Shown: one piece after another, positions 1 to 7,399 of the stretch
Layout of the letters: each line of letters starts with the position of its first letter
Position numbering within the stretch: the stretch's first letter is position 1
Translations under genes and position numbers: made by a program
Notes under the pieces: generated by a model
What the model was told of the DNA's origin: nothing
Seen by the model: the letters and a program-made list of their open reading frames with translations, nothing else
The model's database searches: none
Assembly (NCBI GenBank): GCA_030690925.1
Contig: JAUYFO010000018.1
Coordinates: 1 to 16,911 of the forward strand
Direction: 5' to 3'
Origin: Candidatus Moraniibacteriota bacterium
GTDB taxonomy: Bacteria > Patescibacteriota > Minisyncoccia > Moranbacterales > UBA1568
Length of the DNA: 16,911 bases

Positions 1-313
1 TGGCGAGCGCCAACCTGCCCGCAAGAAAAAGAGCGAGCGTCGCGTCTGACATGACCCGTCTGGATTGGCGCAAGAGCTAGAGGCTGCCGCCGCCGATGAT
101 AGCACTGGCGAAGGCCCCAATTGGCATGGGAAGCGCAAACCAAGAGCCGACTGCCACTCCGAAAAGTGATACATGAGACAAAGTATCAGCGAAAAGAGAA
201 AGGCGCCGCATCACCAGTATGAGACCGACAATCGGCGAAACCAGACCAAGCAAAAACGCCGTTCCGATAATAGGTAGGGCCATTGGGATGTAGATAAGCA
301 GCTCGGAATTCAT
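1..313 (-). CDS. ZnuB-like metal ABC transporter permease, 5' part, with an in-frame TAG; runs off the window
   Basis: Membrane permease of a zinc/manganese-type ABC importer (ABC-3 family), which would pass the metal through the membrane with the ATPase encoded just upstream. The first 78 residues show two hydrophobic segments and the family motif RRLSLFADTLSHVSLFGVA. A TAG at 77-79 ends this frame, yet translation beyond it in the same frame still resembles the family (SDATLALFLAGRLALA). The reading frame is therefore unshifted and carries a nonsense codon. The usually conserved glycine in that stretch is also an arginine. Family members are about 260-290 residues, so most of the gene lies outside the window. 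Its ATG overlaps the znuC stop as ATGA, which suggests translational coupling. It may be a decaying gene or an error near a contig end; TAG is a normal stop elsewhere in the window. Confidence 0.75.
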
Positions 314-1083
314 AGGATATGATCAACATCGACTGCCGTGTGCCACGCTCGAGCACCGAACACTGTCTCTACCACCCGTGGTTCATGAAGACCGAGCGCA
401 GGTCCCTGATAGAGGATCGTCCTATTGATACACACAGCGGTCTTGGCGTTGTGCGCCAAAGCCTCGAGGTTATGTGACACCAGCAGTATCGTCTTACCAT
501 GTACAGTGTTGAGGTCATGTAAAAGCTGGTAGAAGGAGGTCTCGGTTGAGACATCGATACCGGCTGTCGGTTCATCCAGAACCAACAACAGCGGATCAGA
601 AACTAGGGCCTGAGCGATAAAAACGCGCTGTTCTTCGCCTCCCGACAGCTCTCCAATACGGCGTGCCAATAAATGACGAATTCCCACCTTATCGGCGGCT
701 GTCTCTATTTTATAGCGTAGTGTCTGGCGTTCTGCTTTGTCAGGAAAAAATGATTTGACCGGTTGACCAGAAGCAATCACTTCAGCAACGGTGGCTGGGA
801 AATTTTTTTCTCCCTGAAACCCAGTCTGTGACACATAGCCAATCTTCTGCCAATCACGGAATAACGCGATGGGCTGACCGAAAAGTTCTACCGAACCCCC
901 TTGCAGTGAGATCAAACCGAGCAAGAGCTTGAGAAAAGTGCTTTTCCCAGAACCGTTGGGCCCGATAATACCCACATAATCACCCGCTTCGATGGAAAGC
1001 GAAATATCTGCAAGAATCGGCTGTCCAGCCCGATACTGAAAGGAGAGGTGCGAAATAGTAATCAGGTTAGCATGAGCACTCAT
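310..1083 (-). CDS. znuC: ZnuC-like metal ABC transporter ATP-binding protein
   Basis: Cytoplasmic ATPase (257 aa) that would power a zinc- or manganese-type importer with the adjacent permease. Visible motifs in order: Walker A GPNGSGKST (residues 41-49), Q-loop glutamine at about 86, signature LSGGE (146-150), Walker B LLLVLDEP (165-172) and the switch histidine in LVSHN (H204). Length and motifs fit the ZnuC/MntB family. The start overlaps the stop of the Fur-family gene (ATGA at 1080-1083) and its own stop overlaps the permease start, so all three are probably translated as a coupled operon. Zinc rather than manganese is inferred from the regulator and operator, not proven. No substrate-binding protein gene is visible; it may lie beyond the left edge. 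Confidence 0.9.
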   Translation of the reverse strand: MSAHANLITISHLSFQYRAGQPILADISLSIEAGDYVGIIGPNGSGKSTFLKLLLGLISLQGGSVELFGQPIALFRDWQKIGYVSQTGFQGEKNFPATVAEVIASGQPVKSFFPDKAERQTLRYKIETAADKVGIRHLLARRIGELSGGEEQRVFIAQALVSDPLLLVLDEPTAGIDVSTETSFYQLLHDLNTVHGKTILLVSHNLEALAHNAKTAVCINRTILYQGPALGLHEPRVVETVFGARAWHTAVDVDHIL

Positions 1084-1529
1084 ACGGATTGACGATAAAG
1101 AAGAACCTTACGACAGGCAGCGCACTGGCCGTAGAACTCCATCATATGAGCAGTGACCGAAAATCCGATTTGCTGGCCTAACTGCCGAGCCTTGGTCAAA
1201 ATATTAAGCTCGTTGATAACGATGTCGGTAATAGCATCACACATCGTACAAACAAAATGATGGTGGTGGTCCCGATGAGCGAGCTCGTAGTACTGCTTGC
1301 GCTCCCGAAACCAGACACTCCGTACAATACCTATTTTTTCCAAACGCTCGAGCTCCCGATATACCGTCGTTTTGTTCACCCCTCGACCAAGACAACGAAG
1401 CTTCTCGAGGATATGCGTAGCCGAAAGCGGGGGAGCCTCTTCCAGAAAAAAAGAAACAAGCGCACGTCTCGTCTTGGTCAGACGCAAGCCCTTAGTAACA
1501 AGCAGGTTGAGAATATCATTTTCTTTCAT
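1080..1529 (-). CDS. Fur-family metal-responsive transcriptional repressor (Zur-like)
   Basis: DNA-binding metal sensor of 149 aa, the usual Fur-family length. The N-terminal winged helix includes NKTTVYREL (residues 52-60), the family recognition helix. The C-terminal half has the HHHHF metal-binding motif (88-92), CxxC at 94-97 and CxxC at 136-139, the structural zinc site of the family, plus H128 and E131. It is the first gene of an operon with znuC and znuB, so a role as zinc-uptake repressor (Zur) is the best guess; Fur, Mur or PerR specificity cannot be excluded from sequence. A palindrome in its own promoter implies autoregulation. The leader is only about 11 nt with no clear Shine-Dalgarno sequence. 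Confidence 0.9.
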   Translation of the reverse strand: MKENDILNLLVTKGLRLTKTRRALVSFFLEEAPPLSATHILEKLRCLGRGVNKTTVYRELERLEKIGIVRSVWFRERKQYYELAHRDHHHHFVCTMCDAITDIVINELNILTKARQLGQQIGFSVTAHMMEFYGQCAACRKVLLYRQSV

Positions 1530-1546
1530 AGATTCTTATTATCTTC

Positions 1547-1576
1547 ACTATAATGCAACTGAGTTGCGTTTGTCAA
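1547..1576 (-). promoter_or_regulatory. sigma70-type promoter of the fur-like/znuC/znuB operon
   Basis: On the minus strand TTGACA (1571-1576) is followed by an 18-bp spacer and TATAGT (1547-1552). The predicted start of transcription is near 1540, about 11 nt before the ATG at 1529. The spacer is filled by the operator palindrome listed separately. Confidence 0.8.
1552..1570. promoter_or_regulatory. Palindromic operator, probable Fur/Zur-family box
   Basis: GCAACT-G-AGTTGC is a perfect 6-1-6 palindrome centred on 1561. It extends to 9-1-9 (AAT...GTT) with one mismatched pair. The odd-length, single-base-centre architecture is that of Fur-family boxes. It lies exactly between the -35 and -10 elements of the operon promoter, so bound repressor would exclude RNA polymerase. 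Confidence 0.75.
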
Positions 1577-1633
1577 GGGGAGAGAAAATACCATCATTAT
1601 TATAAAGATAACTGACAGAGCGAGCATTTCGCC

Positions 1634-1661
1634 TTGCTGACTCTCATATTTCCCCTATACT
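1634..1661 (+). promoter_or_regulatory. Promoter of rel
   Basis: TTGCTG (1634-1639), a 16-bp spacer and TATACT (1656-1661) lie ahead of rel, giving a predicted start near 1668 and a leader of about 20 nt. It is divergent from, but not overlapping, the metal operon promoter. Confidence 0.6.
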
Positions 1662-1688
1662 GAAAGAAAGAATGATAATTACTTCACT

Positions 1689-3188
1689 ATGTCCCCTCTC
1701 TCTATCAAAGATGTCATCGCCACCGCTCCGCGCCCCTTCTCCGGGGAAGCGAGCAAGTTGATCATGGAGGCCTACGTCTTCGCCGAAGCAGCGCACCGTG
1801 GCCAGAAACGCAAATCCGGTGAAGACTATATCAGCCACTCACTCCATGTCGCCAAGATCCTTTCCGAGATCGGTATGGAGGAAAATACCCTGGTAGCCGG
1901 CCTGCTCCATGATGTCCCCGAAGATACCGAAGTTACCTTAAGCGAAATCGAAAAAAAATTCGGAAGCGATGTCGCGCTCCTCGTTGATGGCATCACCAAA
2001 TTGGGCAAGATCAAGCTCCGTGGGTCGAAAGAGGAGTATTATCTAGAAAATCTGCGCAAGATGTTCCTGGCCATGGCTCAGGATATCCGCGTCGTGATCA
2101 TCAAGCTGGCGGATCGCCTCCACAACATGCGCACGCTGGAGCACCTACCGAGAGAAAAACAAGAACGCATCGCCCGGGAAACGCTCGAGATCTACGCTCC
2201 CATCGCCAACCGCCTGGGCATCGGCGAGATTAAGGGTGAACTAGAAGATATCTGTTTCAAGTACCTCGACCCGATCCATTACGAGGAGACCAGGAAAATC
2301 GAAGAAACCTACCTACATGAAGGCAAGGCCTATATGGATCGTACCGTTGCCTTCTTCCATAGTTTCCTGGCCAAAGAAAAAATCCGCGTCACAGATATTA
2401 GCGGCCGTACCAAGCACCTCTACCGACTCTACCAGAAACTGAAGCGTCACGATATGGATATCACCCGGATCTATGACCTGGTCGCCATCCGCATCATCGT
2501 ACCAGGAATTGCTGATTGCTATGAGGCCCTGGGCATCATCCACCGCGAGTACCGACCGATGGTAGGCCGCATCAAAGACTACATCTCCTTGCCTAAGCCC
2601 AATGGCTACCAATCACTGCACACCACCATCTTCGGTCCCGATGGCCGCATCCTAGAGGTCCAGATCCGCACCAAAAAAATGCATGACGAAGCGGAGTATG
2701 GTATTGCTGCCCACTGGCTCTACACGGAAAAGTCACGCTCCATCTGGCGCAACATTTTCTCACGCCAAAAACACACCGTCGTCCCGCTCAAAGAGCTGAC
2801 TTGGATCACCCAGCTCAAAGAGTGGCAAAAAGAAGTCGGTCGTGATGACAAAGAATTCGTCGAGGGTCTCAGGATCGAATTTTTCAAGAATCATATCTTT
2901 GCCTTCACTCCCAAAGGCGATATCATCGAGCTACCCGAAGAGGTCACTCCGATTGACTTCGCTTACGCCATCCACTCCGAAATCGGACACCGGGCCGTCG
3001 GCGCCAAGGCTGATGGCAAGATGGTGCCCCTTGACTACCATATCCAAAATGGCCAGGTCATCGAAATCCTCACTGTCAAAGAAAAGAAAAAGCCCAGCCG
3101 TGACTGGCTCAGCTTCGTCAAAACTTCCACCGCCAAATCTCACATCCGTCACGCTCTGCGCCACCACGAAAACGAATTCGGAAAGTAA
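1689..3188 (+). CDS. rel: Short bifunctional (p)ppGpp synthetase/hydrolase, RelA/SpoT family (HD-synthetase-TGS)
   Basis: Cytoplasmic stringent-response enzyme that makes and degrades (p)ppGpp. The N-terminal HD hydrolase looks intact: H50, HD at 74-75, EDT at 78-80 and KLADRLHNMRTL (139-150). The synthetase domain (about 235-345) carries RIKDYI (294-299), YQSLHTT (307-313) and EVQIRT (323-328). The RxKD motif is the one found in bifunctional Rel/SpoT enzymes, whereas RelA has an acidic version. A TGS domain follows (about 395-465), then a short helical tail. The protein stops at 499 aa, whereas long Rel proteins are about 700-750 aa, so the zinc-finger and ACT/RRM modules that contact the ribosome are missing. 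No frameshift is seen at the 3' end. It converges on the small membrane-protein gene with only 4 bp between stops. Confidence 0.93.
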   Translation: MSPLSIKDVIATAPRPFSGEASKLIMEAYVFAEAAHRGQKRKSGEDYISHSLHVAKILSEIGMEENTLVAGLLHDVPEDTEVTLSEIEKKFGSDVALLVDGITKLGKIKLRGSKEEYYLENLRKMFLAMAQDIRVVIIKLADRLHNMRTLEHLPREKQERIARETLEIYAPIANRLGIGEIKGELEDICFKYLDPIHYEETRKIEETYLHEGKAYMDRTVAFFHSFLAKEKIRVTDISGRTKHLYRLYQKLKRHDMDITRIYDLVAIRIIVPGIADCYEALGIIHREYRPMVGRIKDYISLPKPNGYQSLHTTIFGPDGRILEVQIRTKKMHDEAEYGIAAHWLYTEKSRSIWRNIFSRQKHTVVPLKELTWITQLKEWQKEVGRDDKEFVEGLRIEFFKNHIFAFTPKGDIIELPEEVTPIDFAYAIHSEIGHRAVGAKADGKMVPLDYHIQNGQVIEILTVKEKKKPSRDWLSFVKTSTAKSHIRHALRHHENEFGK

Positions 3189-3192
3189 CCCA

Positions 3193-3600
3193 CTACTCTT
3201 TTGGACTTATTTTCTGTACAAGAAGTGCGCAAAGAAATCCGAGAATGGCTCCAAAAAATACGGGCAAGAGGACCAACATTGAAAAAGCTACGCTCAGAGA
3301 GTCAGAAGAAATCTCGTAGAGGTATAGCTGGGCTAATGTAGCGTGGTACAGGTATGCTGGCAACGTCAGCATCTTGACCAACAGTAAGGGTTCAACGTAC
3401 CCCCCAAACATTATTAGATAGGGAAATAAAGACAGCAGCCCCCAAACTCCACCGATAAGAGCGGTTATTTTAATGTATCTTGAGTAATTTGCTCGCTTGA
3501 TGTGAAGAATAAACAACACAAAAGGCAAATAGACCAAACCGACAATAACAATAGTAAGGACTAACTCAAGCAAAGCTTTCAAAAAAAATGTATCTGGCAT
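3193..3600 (-). CDS. Small hypothetical membrane protein with about four transmembrane helices
   Basis: 135-aa protein I do not recognise. Four hydrophobic stretches are visible at about residues 7-34, 45-69, 73-95 and 102-128, with a short basic/acidic tail (ISPKE), so it is almost certainly an inner-membrane protein. It starts 14 bp behind the pilB stop on the same strand. The nearest Shine-Dalgarno-like AAGGAG overlaps the pilB stop, 17 nt from the ATG, which is longer than ideal. Co-transcription with pilB is likely, but a pilus role is only a guess. By eye the gene is more AT-rich than its neighbours. It stops with TAG. Confidence 0.7.
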   Translation of the reverse strand: MPDTFFLKALLELVLTIVIVGLVYLPFVLFILHIKRANYSRYIKITALIGGVWGLLSLFPYLIMFGGYVEPLLLVKMLTLPAYLYHATLAQLYLYEISSDSLSVAFSMLVLLPVFFGAILGFLCALLVQKISPKE

Positions 3601-3614
3601 AGTTGATTACTCTG

Positions 3615-5360
3615 TTACTCCTTCGTTGCGCGCAACACTTCTTCGAGTGAAGTAATCCCCTGCACGATCTTGGAAAAGCCATCTTCCACCATAGTCGCCA
3701 TGCCTCCGGTGCGCCGGGCTTCGGTCTCAATTTCTTCGGTGGTCGCCGCCTGAGTCACCATCTTACGAATATTGGTATCCATGGCCAACACCTCATAAAT
3801 ACCGTTACGTCCCCGATAACCCTCACCTCCGCACTGATCACAGCCCATCGCTTTGTAAAAAGTCACCTCTCCCCAAGTCTTGGCGTTAGCCACGAATTTC
3901 TTGCTCTCCGGAGCGGCCTTAAGATAGGTCAATACGCTTTCGATGTCATATGATTTGGCCAGTGACTCCACCTCTTTCTTTTCCAGTGTATACGACTGAC
4001 GACACTCGGGACAGAGGCGCCGTACCAAACGCTGAGCAACAATAACATTGACCGTCGAAGCAATAAGGAACGGCTCGGCACCCATATCGAGCATACGCGG
4101 GAGAGTGGCGGCAGCGCTGTTGGTATGAAGGGTGGAAAGCACCAAGTGACCGGTCATAGCAGCGTGCATGGCAATCTCGAGCGTTTCCTGGTCACGGATT
4201 TCCCCCACCATGATAATATCCGGATCCTGACGAAGCAATGCCCGGAGAGCCGCTGCGAAGGTCATCCCAACTTTGGGACTGATCTGGGTCTGATTGACTC
4301 GCGGCATACGGTATTCCACCGGATCCTCAACCGTAGAAATATTAACTTCTGGCGTGTTCAAAATATCCATCACAGTGTAGAGTGTGGTCGTCTTTCCTGA
4401 ACCGGTCGGTCCGGTCACCAGAATCATGCCGTTTGGTTTGTTGATCTCGCGGTGCACCGCTTCCAACGCCGCTCCAGTGAGTCCCATTTTCTCAAGCGTC
4501 AGCCCCTTGGAGGATTCATCGAGCAAACGCATGACGATCTTCTCACCATCAAACACCGGCAAGATACTGACCCGGAAGGAAATCTTGTGATCCTCTTTTT
4601 CAATCTTGAAACGACCATCCTGCGGCAGACGGTGCTCATCGAGTTTCAGGTTGGAGAGCACCTTGATACGCGCCACGATACCAGTAGCGATGTCTTTGGG
4701 TAGGGTCATGGCATCATGGAGCACTCCATCGATACGGTACCGCACATGCACTTCTTTTTCTTCCGGTTCAATATGGATATCGCTCGCTGACTGCAAGATA
4801 GCGTGCTTGAGAAAAGTGTCCACCACCCGGATCACCGGTAGCCCTGCTGCCACCTGGGCCAGGTTTTCGTCGTCCTCCCCTTCCGGCTTGGTATCAGCCG
4901 TCAGAATATCACCGAATTCCGCTTCCAGACTCTTGCCATATTGGTGAAGCACGCTCTGGATACTCTCACTACTGGTCAGACACGGCACAATCTTCAGTCC
5001 GGTCTTCTTCTTAATAAAATCAATCGTCTGTAGGTCCTCGGGGTTGAGCATAGCTACCTTCAGATTGACCCCGCTCTTCTCGAAAGCCACGATATTGTAC
5101 TTCTTAGCGATCAGCTCTGGCACAATCTGGAGAATCTCAATCGGAATCGCTTCTTTGGAAAGATCCACGAAAGGAAAGCCCAAGATATAAGCGTAGGTTT
5201 TTTGGAGTTCCGCTTCCTTAATCAATTTTTTTTCCAGCAGGAGCGCTCCCAAATCCTGACCATCCTTCTTGGCCAGGGCCACTACTTCTTCCAGTTTTTC
5301 TTTGGGCACCAGACTCGAGTCAAGAAGAAACTGCTCGAGCTGTCTCAGTTCAATACGCAT
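3615..5360 (-). CDS. pilB: Type IV pilus assembly / type II secretion ATPase, PilB/GspE family
   Basis: Cytoplasmic hexameric ATPase (581 aa) that drives pilin polymerisation. The N-terminal MshEN/T2SSE-N domain occupies about residues 1-150. The core contains Walker A GPTGSGKT (317-324), the Asp box around STVEDPVEYR (342-351), Walker B DIIMVGEIRD (381-390) and the His box TGHLVLSTLHTN (403-414). The zinc tetracysteine motif typical of PilB/GspE (C450, C453, C507, C510) is complete. Length is normal for PilB. The retraction ATPase PilT lacks the long N-domain and the cysteines, so this is the extension ATPase. No pilin, platform (PilC) or PilT gene lies in the window; only the small membrane protein follows directly. 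Confidence 0.93.
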   Translation of the reverse strand: MRIELRQLEQFLLDSSLVPKEKLEEVVALAKKDGQDLGALLLEKKLIKEAELQKTYAYILGFPFVDLSKEAIPIEILQIVPELIAKKYNIVAFEKSGVNLKVAMLNPEDLQTIDFIKKKTGLKIVPCLTSSESIQSVLHQYGKSLEAEFGDILTADTKPEGEDDENLAQVAAGLPVIRVVDTFLKHAILQSASDIHIEPEEKEVHVRYRIDGVLHDAMTLPKDIATGIVARIKVLSNLKLDEHRLPQDGRFKIEKEDHKISFRVSILPVFDGEKIVMRLLDESSKGLTLEKMGLTGAALEAVHREINKPNGMILVTGPTGSGKTTTLYTVMDILNTPEVNISTVEDPVEYRMPRVNQTQISPKVGMTFAAALRALLRQDPDIIMVGEIRDQETLEIAMHAAMTGHLVLSTLHTNSAAATLPRMLDMGAEPFLIASTVNVIVAQRLVRRLCPECRQSYTLEKKEVESLAKSYDIESVLTYLKAAPESKKFVANAKTWGEVTFYKAMGCDQCGGEGYRGRNGIYEVLAMDTNIRKMVTQAATTEEIETEARRTGGMATMVEDGFSKIVQGITSLEEVLRATKE

Positions 5361-5381
5361 ATTTTTGTTTCTTTTGTCTCA

Positions 5382-5390
5382 AGTATATCA
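5382..5390 (-). promoter_or_regulatory. Extended -10 promoter of pilB
   Basis: On the minus strand TGATATACT fits an extended -10 (TGnTATACT, hexamer at 5382-5387), about 22 nt before the pilB ATG. No good -35 is present, as expected when the TG extension is used. It sits between the groEL terminator and pilB. Confidence 0.55.
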
Positions 5391-5405
5391 CAAGACACCA
5401 CTTAG

Positions 5406-5433
5406 AAAAAAAGAGGCCCTACAGAGCCTCTTT
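5406..5433 (-). terminator. Intrinsic terminator downstream of groEL
   Basis: The perfect 8-bp stem AAAGAGGC/GCCTCTTT (5410-5417 and 5426-5433, 8-nt loop) is followed on the minus strand by a continuous T tract. It lies about 70 nt past the groEL stop. A second small hairpin, TCCGCC-AACC-GGCGGA (5458-5473), lies between the stop codon and the terminator. Confidence 0.8.
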
Positions 5434-5501
5434 AATGCCATTTTACCATTTGATTCGTCCGCCAACCGGCGGATCATGGCAATTTTTTTCCCAGCAAAAA
5501 A

Positions 5502-7175
5502 TTACATCATCCCCGGCATGCCCATCCCAGAAGCTCCCCCTCCAGCAGTTTCTTCTTTATCCTCTTCCACAATGGCCGCTTCGGTAGTGAGGAGCAGTGC
5601 TGCTACTGATACGGCATTCTCAAGCGCGGTACGCGTTACTTTAAGTGGATCGATGATCCCCGCTTTGAGCATGTCCTCTTCATACACACCATGAAGGACA
5701 TCATAGCCGCTGTAGAGACTCTTGTTCTCCGCTACCCGGTCAAACACCACCTGGTCCATCTGCCCGGCATTGCGCACCATCTGCATGAGCGGCTCATTGA
5801 TAGCCGACAGCACCGTCATGTATCCCGCTTTGAAATCAGCCATCTGGGGTTCAGAAAATTCTTTCTTTTTCTTGAACGCAGCCAGGGCACTGACTGAAGC
5901 CTTGACCAAAGCCACTCCACCACCCGCTACAATCCCCTCCTCGATAGCGGCTTTGGTAGCCGCTACGGCATCTTCCATCTTGTGCTTCATATAAGTGAGC
6001 TCCGTCTCGGTGGCCGCCCCAACACGGATTACTGCCACGCCACCAGCCAGTTTCGCCAAACGCTTCTTCAGCTTCTCACGGTCATACTCATTTTTGGCAT
6101 TCTCTATCAACACCTTGATTTCAGCCACTCGCTCCATTAGATCTTTCTTTTTGCCTTTGCCTCCGACAATCGTAGTATCATCCTTAGTGGCAATCACTTT
6201 CTGAGCGGTACCAAGCATAGAGAGTGTCGTGCTCTCCAGCTTCATCCCCTTGTCCTGCGAGACCACCTGTGCCCCAGTCAAGAGTGCGATGTCTTCGAGC
6301 ATCGCTTTGCGCGTGTCGCCAAATTCCGGCGCCTTGATCGCCAGTACGCTCAGCACCCCGCGAATCTTATTCACCACCAAAGTAGCCAACGCTTCCCCAT
6401 CGACATCTTCCGCGATGATGACGATGTCCTTCTTGCCAGTCTTGGCCAGTTCGTTTAAAATCGGCACGATCTCGGCAATAGCGCTAATCTTCTTATCGGT
6501 GATCAGGACCGCTGGATTTTTCAGTTCCGCAATCTGATCCTCAGTATCGGTCATGAAATACGGTGAGATATAACCCTTATCAAAGTTCATACCTTCCACG
6601 ATTTCTTTGGACAACCCAAATGTCTGTGATTCTTCGGTCGTCACCACGCCGTCCTTGCCTACGGTATCCATAACGTCAGCAATGAGCTCTCCCATTTCTG
6701 CGGACTCCGCTGAGATAGTAGCCACTTGGGTAATTTCTTTCTTGGAAGCGATAGCTTTACGTCCCTGCTTTAAGAGAGCAACCACATCCTCTTTGGCCTG
6801 TTCCATACCGGCCCGGGCACTGACCGGGTTGGCCCCTGCTTCCACAAAGCGCAGCCCATCGCGCACCAGCGCTTGGGTAATGACGGTAGCCGTCGTCGTG
6901 CCGTCCCCCGCCACGTCATTGGTCTTTTCCGCGACCTGCTTAATGAGTTGCGCTCCGAGGTTTTCCAGCTTGTCTTTTAGCTCGATTTCTTTGGCGATAG
7001 TCACCCCGTCATTGGTAATGGTCGGCCCGCCATAGCTCTTGCCCAGGATAACATTGCGCCCCTTAGGGCCCAGGGTGACCTTGACCGCATCGGCTACCTT
7101 ATCGATTCCCGCCTTGATTTTTTTGCGATCGTCCTCTCTATACTCGATTTGTTTGGCCATAAGAGTTGTCTTCAT
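5502..7175 (-). CDS. groEL: Chaperonin GroEL (Hsp60, group I)
   Basis: ATP-dependent 60-kDa chaperonin subunit of the double-ring folding cage. Family blocks are intact: VTLGPKGRN (33-41), the ATP motif GDGTTT (90-95), VAGGGVALV in the C-terminal equatorial domain, and a Gly/Met-rich tail ending GMGMPGMM. Two starts are possible: ATG at 7175 (557 aa) and the ATG at 7160, which gives the classical N-terminus MAKQIEY (552 aa). The predicted transcript begins near 7187, so both fit; by family comparison the 7160 start is more usual. No groES is adjacent. The gene stands alone, with its own promoter and terminator, and a CIRCE-like element suggests HrcA heat-shock control. Confidence 0.97.
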   Translation of the reverse strand: MKTTLMAKQIEYREDDRKKIKAGIDKVADAVKVTLGPKGRNVILGKSYGGPTITNDGVTIAKEIELKDKLENLGAQLIKQVAEKTNDVAGDGTTTATVITQALVRDGLRFVEAGANPVSARAGMEQAKEDVVALLKQGRKAIASKKEITQVATISAESAEMGELIADVMDTVGKDGVVTTEESQTFGLSKEIVEGMNFDKGYISPYFMTDTEDQIAELKNPAVLITDKKISAIAEIVPILNELAKTGKKDIVIIAEDVDGEALATLVVNKIRGVLSVLAIKAPEFGDTRKAMLEDIALLTGAQVVSQDKGMKLESTTLSMLGTAQKVIATKDDTTIVGGKGKKKDLMERVAEIKVLIENAKNEYDREKLKKRLAKLAGGVAVIRVGAATETELTYMKHKMEDAVAATKAAIEEGIVAGGGVALVKASVSALAAFKKKKEFSEPQMADFKAGYMTVLSAINEPLMQMVRNAGQMDQVVFDRVAENKSLYSGYDVLHGVYEEDMLKAGIIDPLKVTRTALENAVSVAALLLTTEAAIVEEDKEETAGGGASGMGMPGMM

Positions 7176-7181
7176 TACGTA

Positions 7182-7208
7182 TTAGCACTCTCTATTATAG
7201 ATTGCCAG
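7182..7208 (-). promoter_or_regulatory. Half-degenerate CIRCE element (HrcA operator) of groEL
   Basis: The gene-proximal half is a perfect GAGTGCTAA on the minus strand (7182-7190). A 9-bp spacer follows, and the distal half (7200-7208) matches the CIRCE consensus at only 6 of 9 positions. Spacing and position over the -10 box match the known HrcA/CIRCE arrangement, so it is probably functional but weaker. Confidence 0.75.
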
Positions 7209-7222
7209 AAATGACTCGTCAA
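7194..7222 (-). promoter_or_regulatory. groEL promoter
   Basis: On the minus strand TTGACG (7217-7222), a 17-bp spacer and a perfect TATAAT (7194-7199). The -10 box lies inside the CIRCE spacer. Predicted transcription start is near 7187. Confidence 0.85.
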
Positions 7223-7239
7223 TCCCATCCTGGCTGGCT

Positions 7240-7384
7240 GATTCTTCGTCACAAAAATTCTCTCGGGCGACTTTGTAGCTGAAAGCATGGTCTTTTCATT
7301 CTATGAAAAGTTTCGGCGTTCAACGTCAGTCAAAACCACGCTGGGGTTTTAACGGCACGAGAGAGTTGTTTGTGAGGAAGAATC
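7240..7384. repeat. Long imperfect inverted repeat enclosing small hairpins (3' side of ychF)
   Basis: The arms at 7240-7265 and 7358-7384 pair over roughly 22 bp: 8 bp GATTCTTC/GAAGAATC, 4 bp TCAC/GTGA, 3 bp AAA/TTT and 7 bp TCTCTCG/CGAGAGA, with small internal loops. Inside lies a perfect 8-bp hairpin CTTTTCAT-TCT-ATGAAAAG (7292-7310) and a 6-bp stem AAAACC/GGTTTT (7332-7350). The region lies between the ychF stop and the groEL promoter and would be in the ychF 3' transcript. No T tract follows, so it is not a plain terminator. Part of the left arm belongs to a 19-nt motif found again at 10005-10023. Confidence 0.6.
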
Positions 7385-7399
7385 TTCGTCCCACACTCC

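Noticed and set aside
77..79. TAG read as a sense codon (recoding or suppressor tRNA)
   Set aside because: TAG ends the PGI/PMI gene and the 3193-3600 gene, and no other gene in the window has an internal TAG, so a nonsense mutation or sequence error is simpler.
1080..1083. Alternative code with TGA as glycine (as in Gracilibacteria/Absconditabacteria)
   Set aside because: TGA stops lie exactly in ATGA overlaps of the fur-like/znuC/znuB operon, and all the long genes read through without internal TGA.
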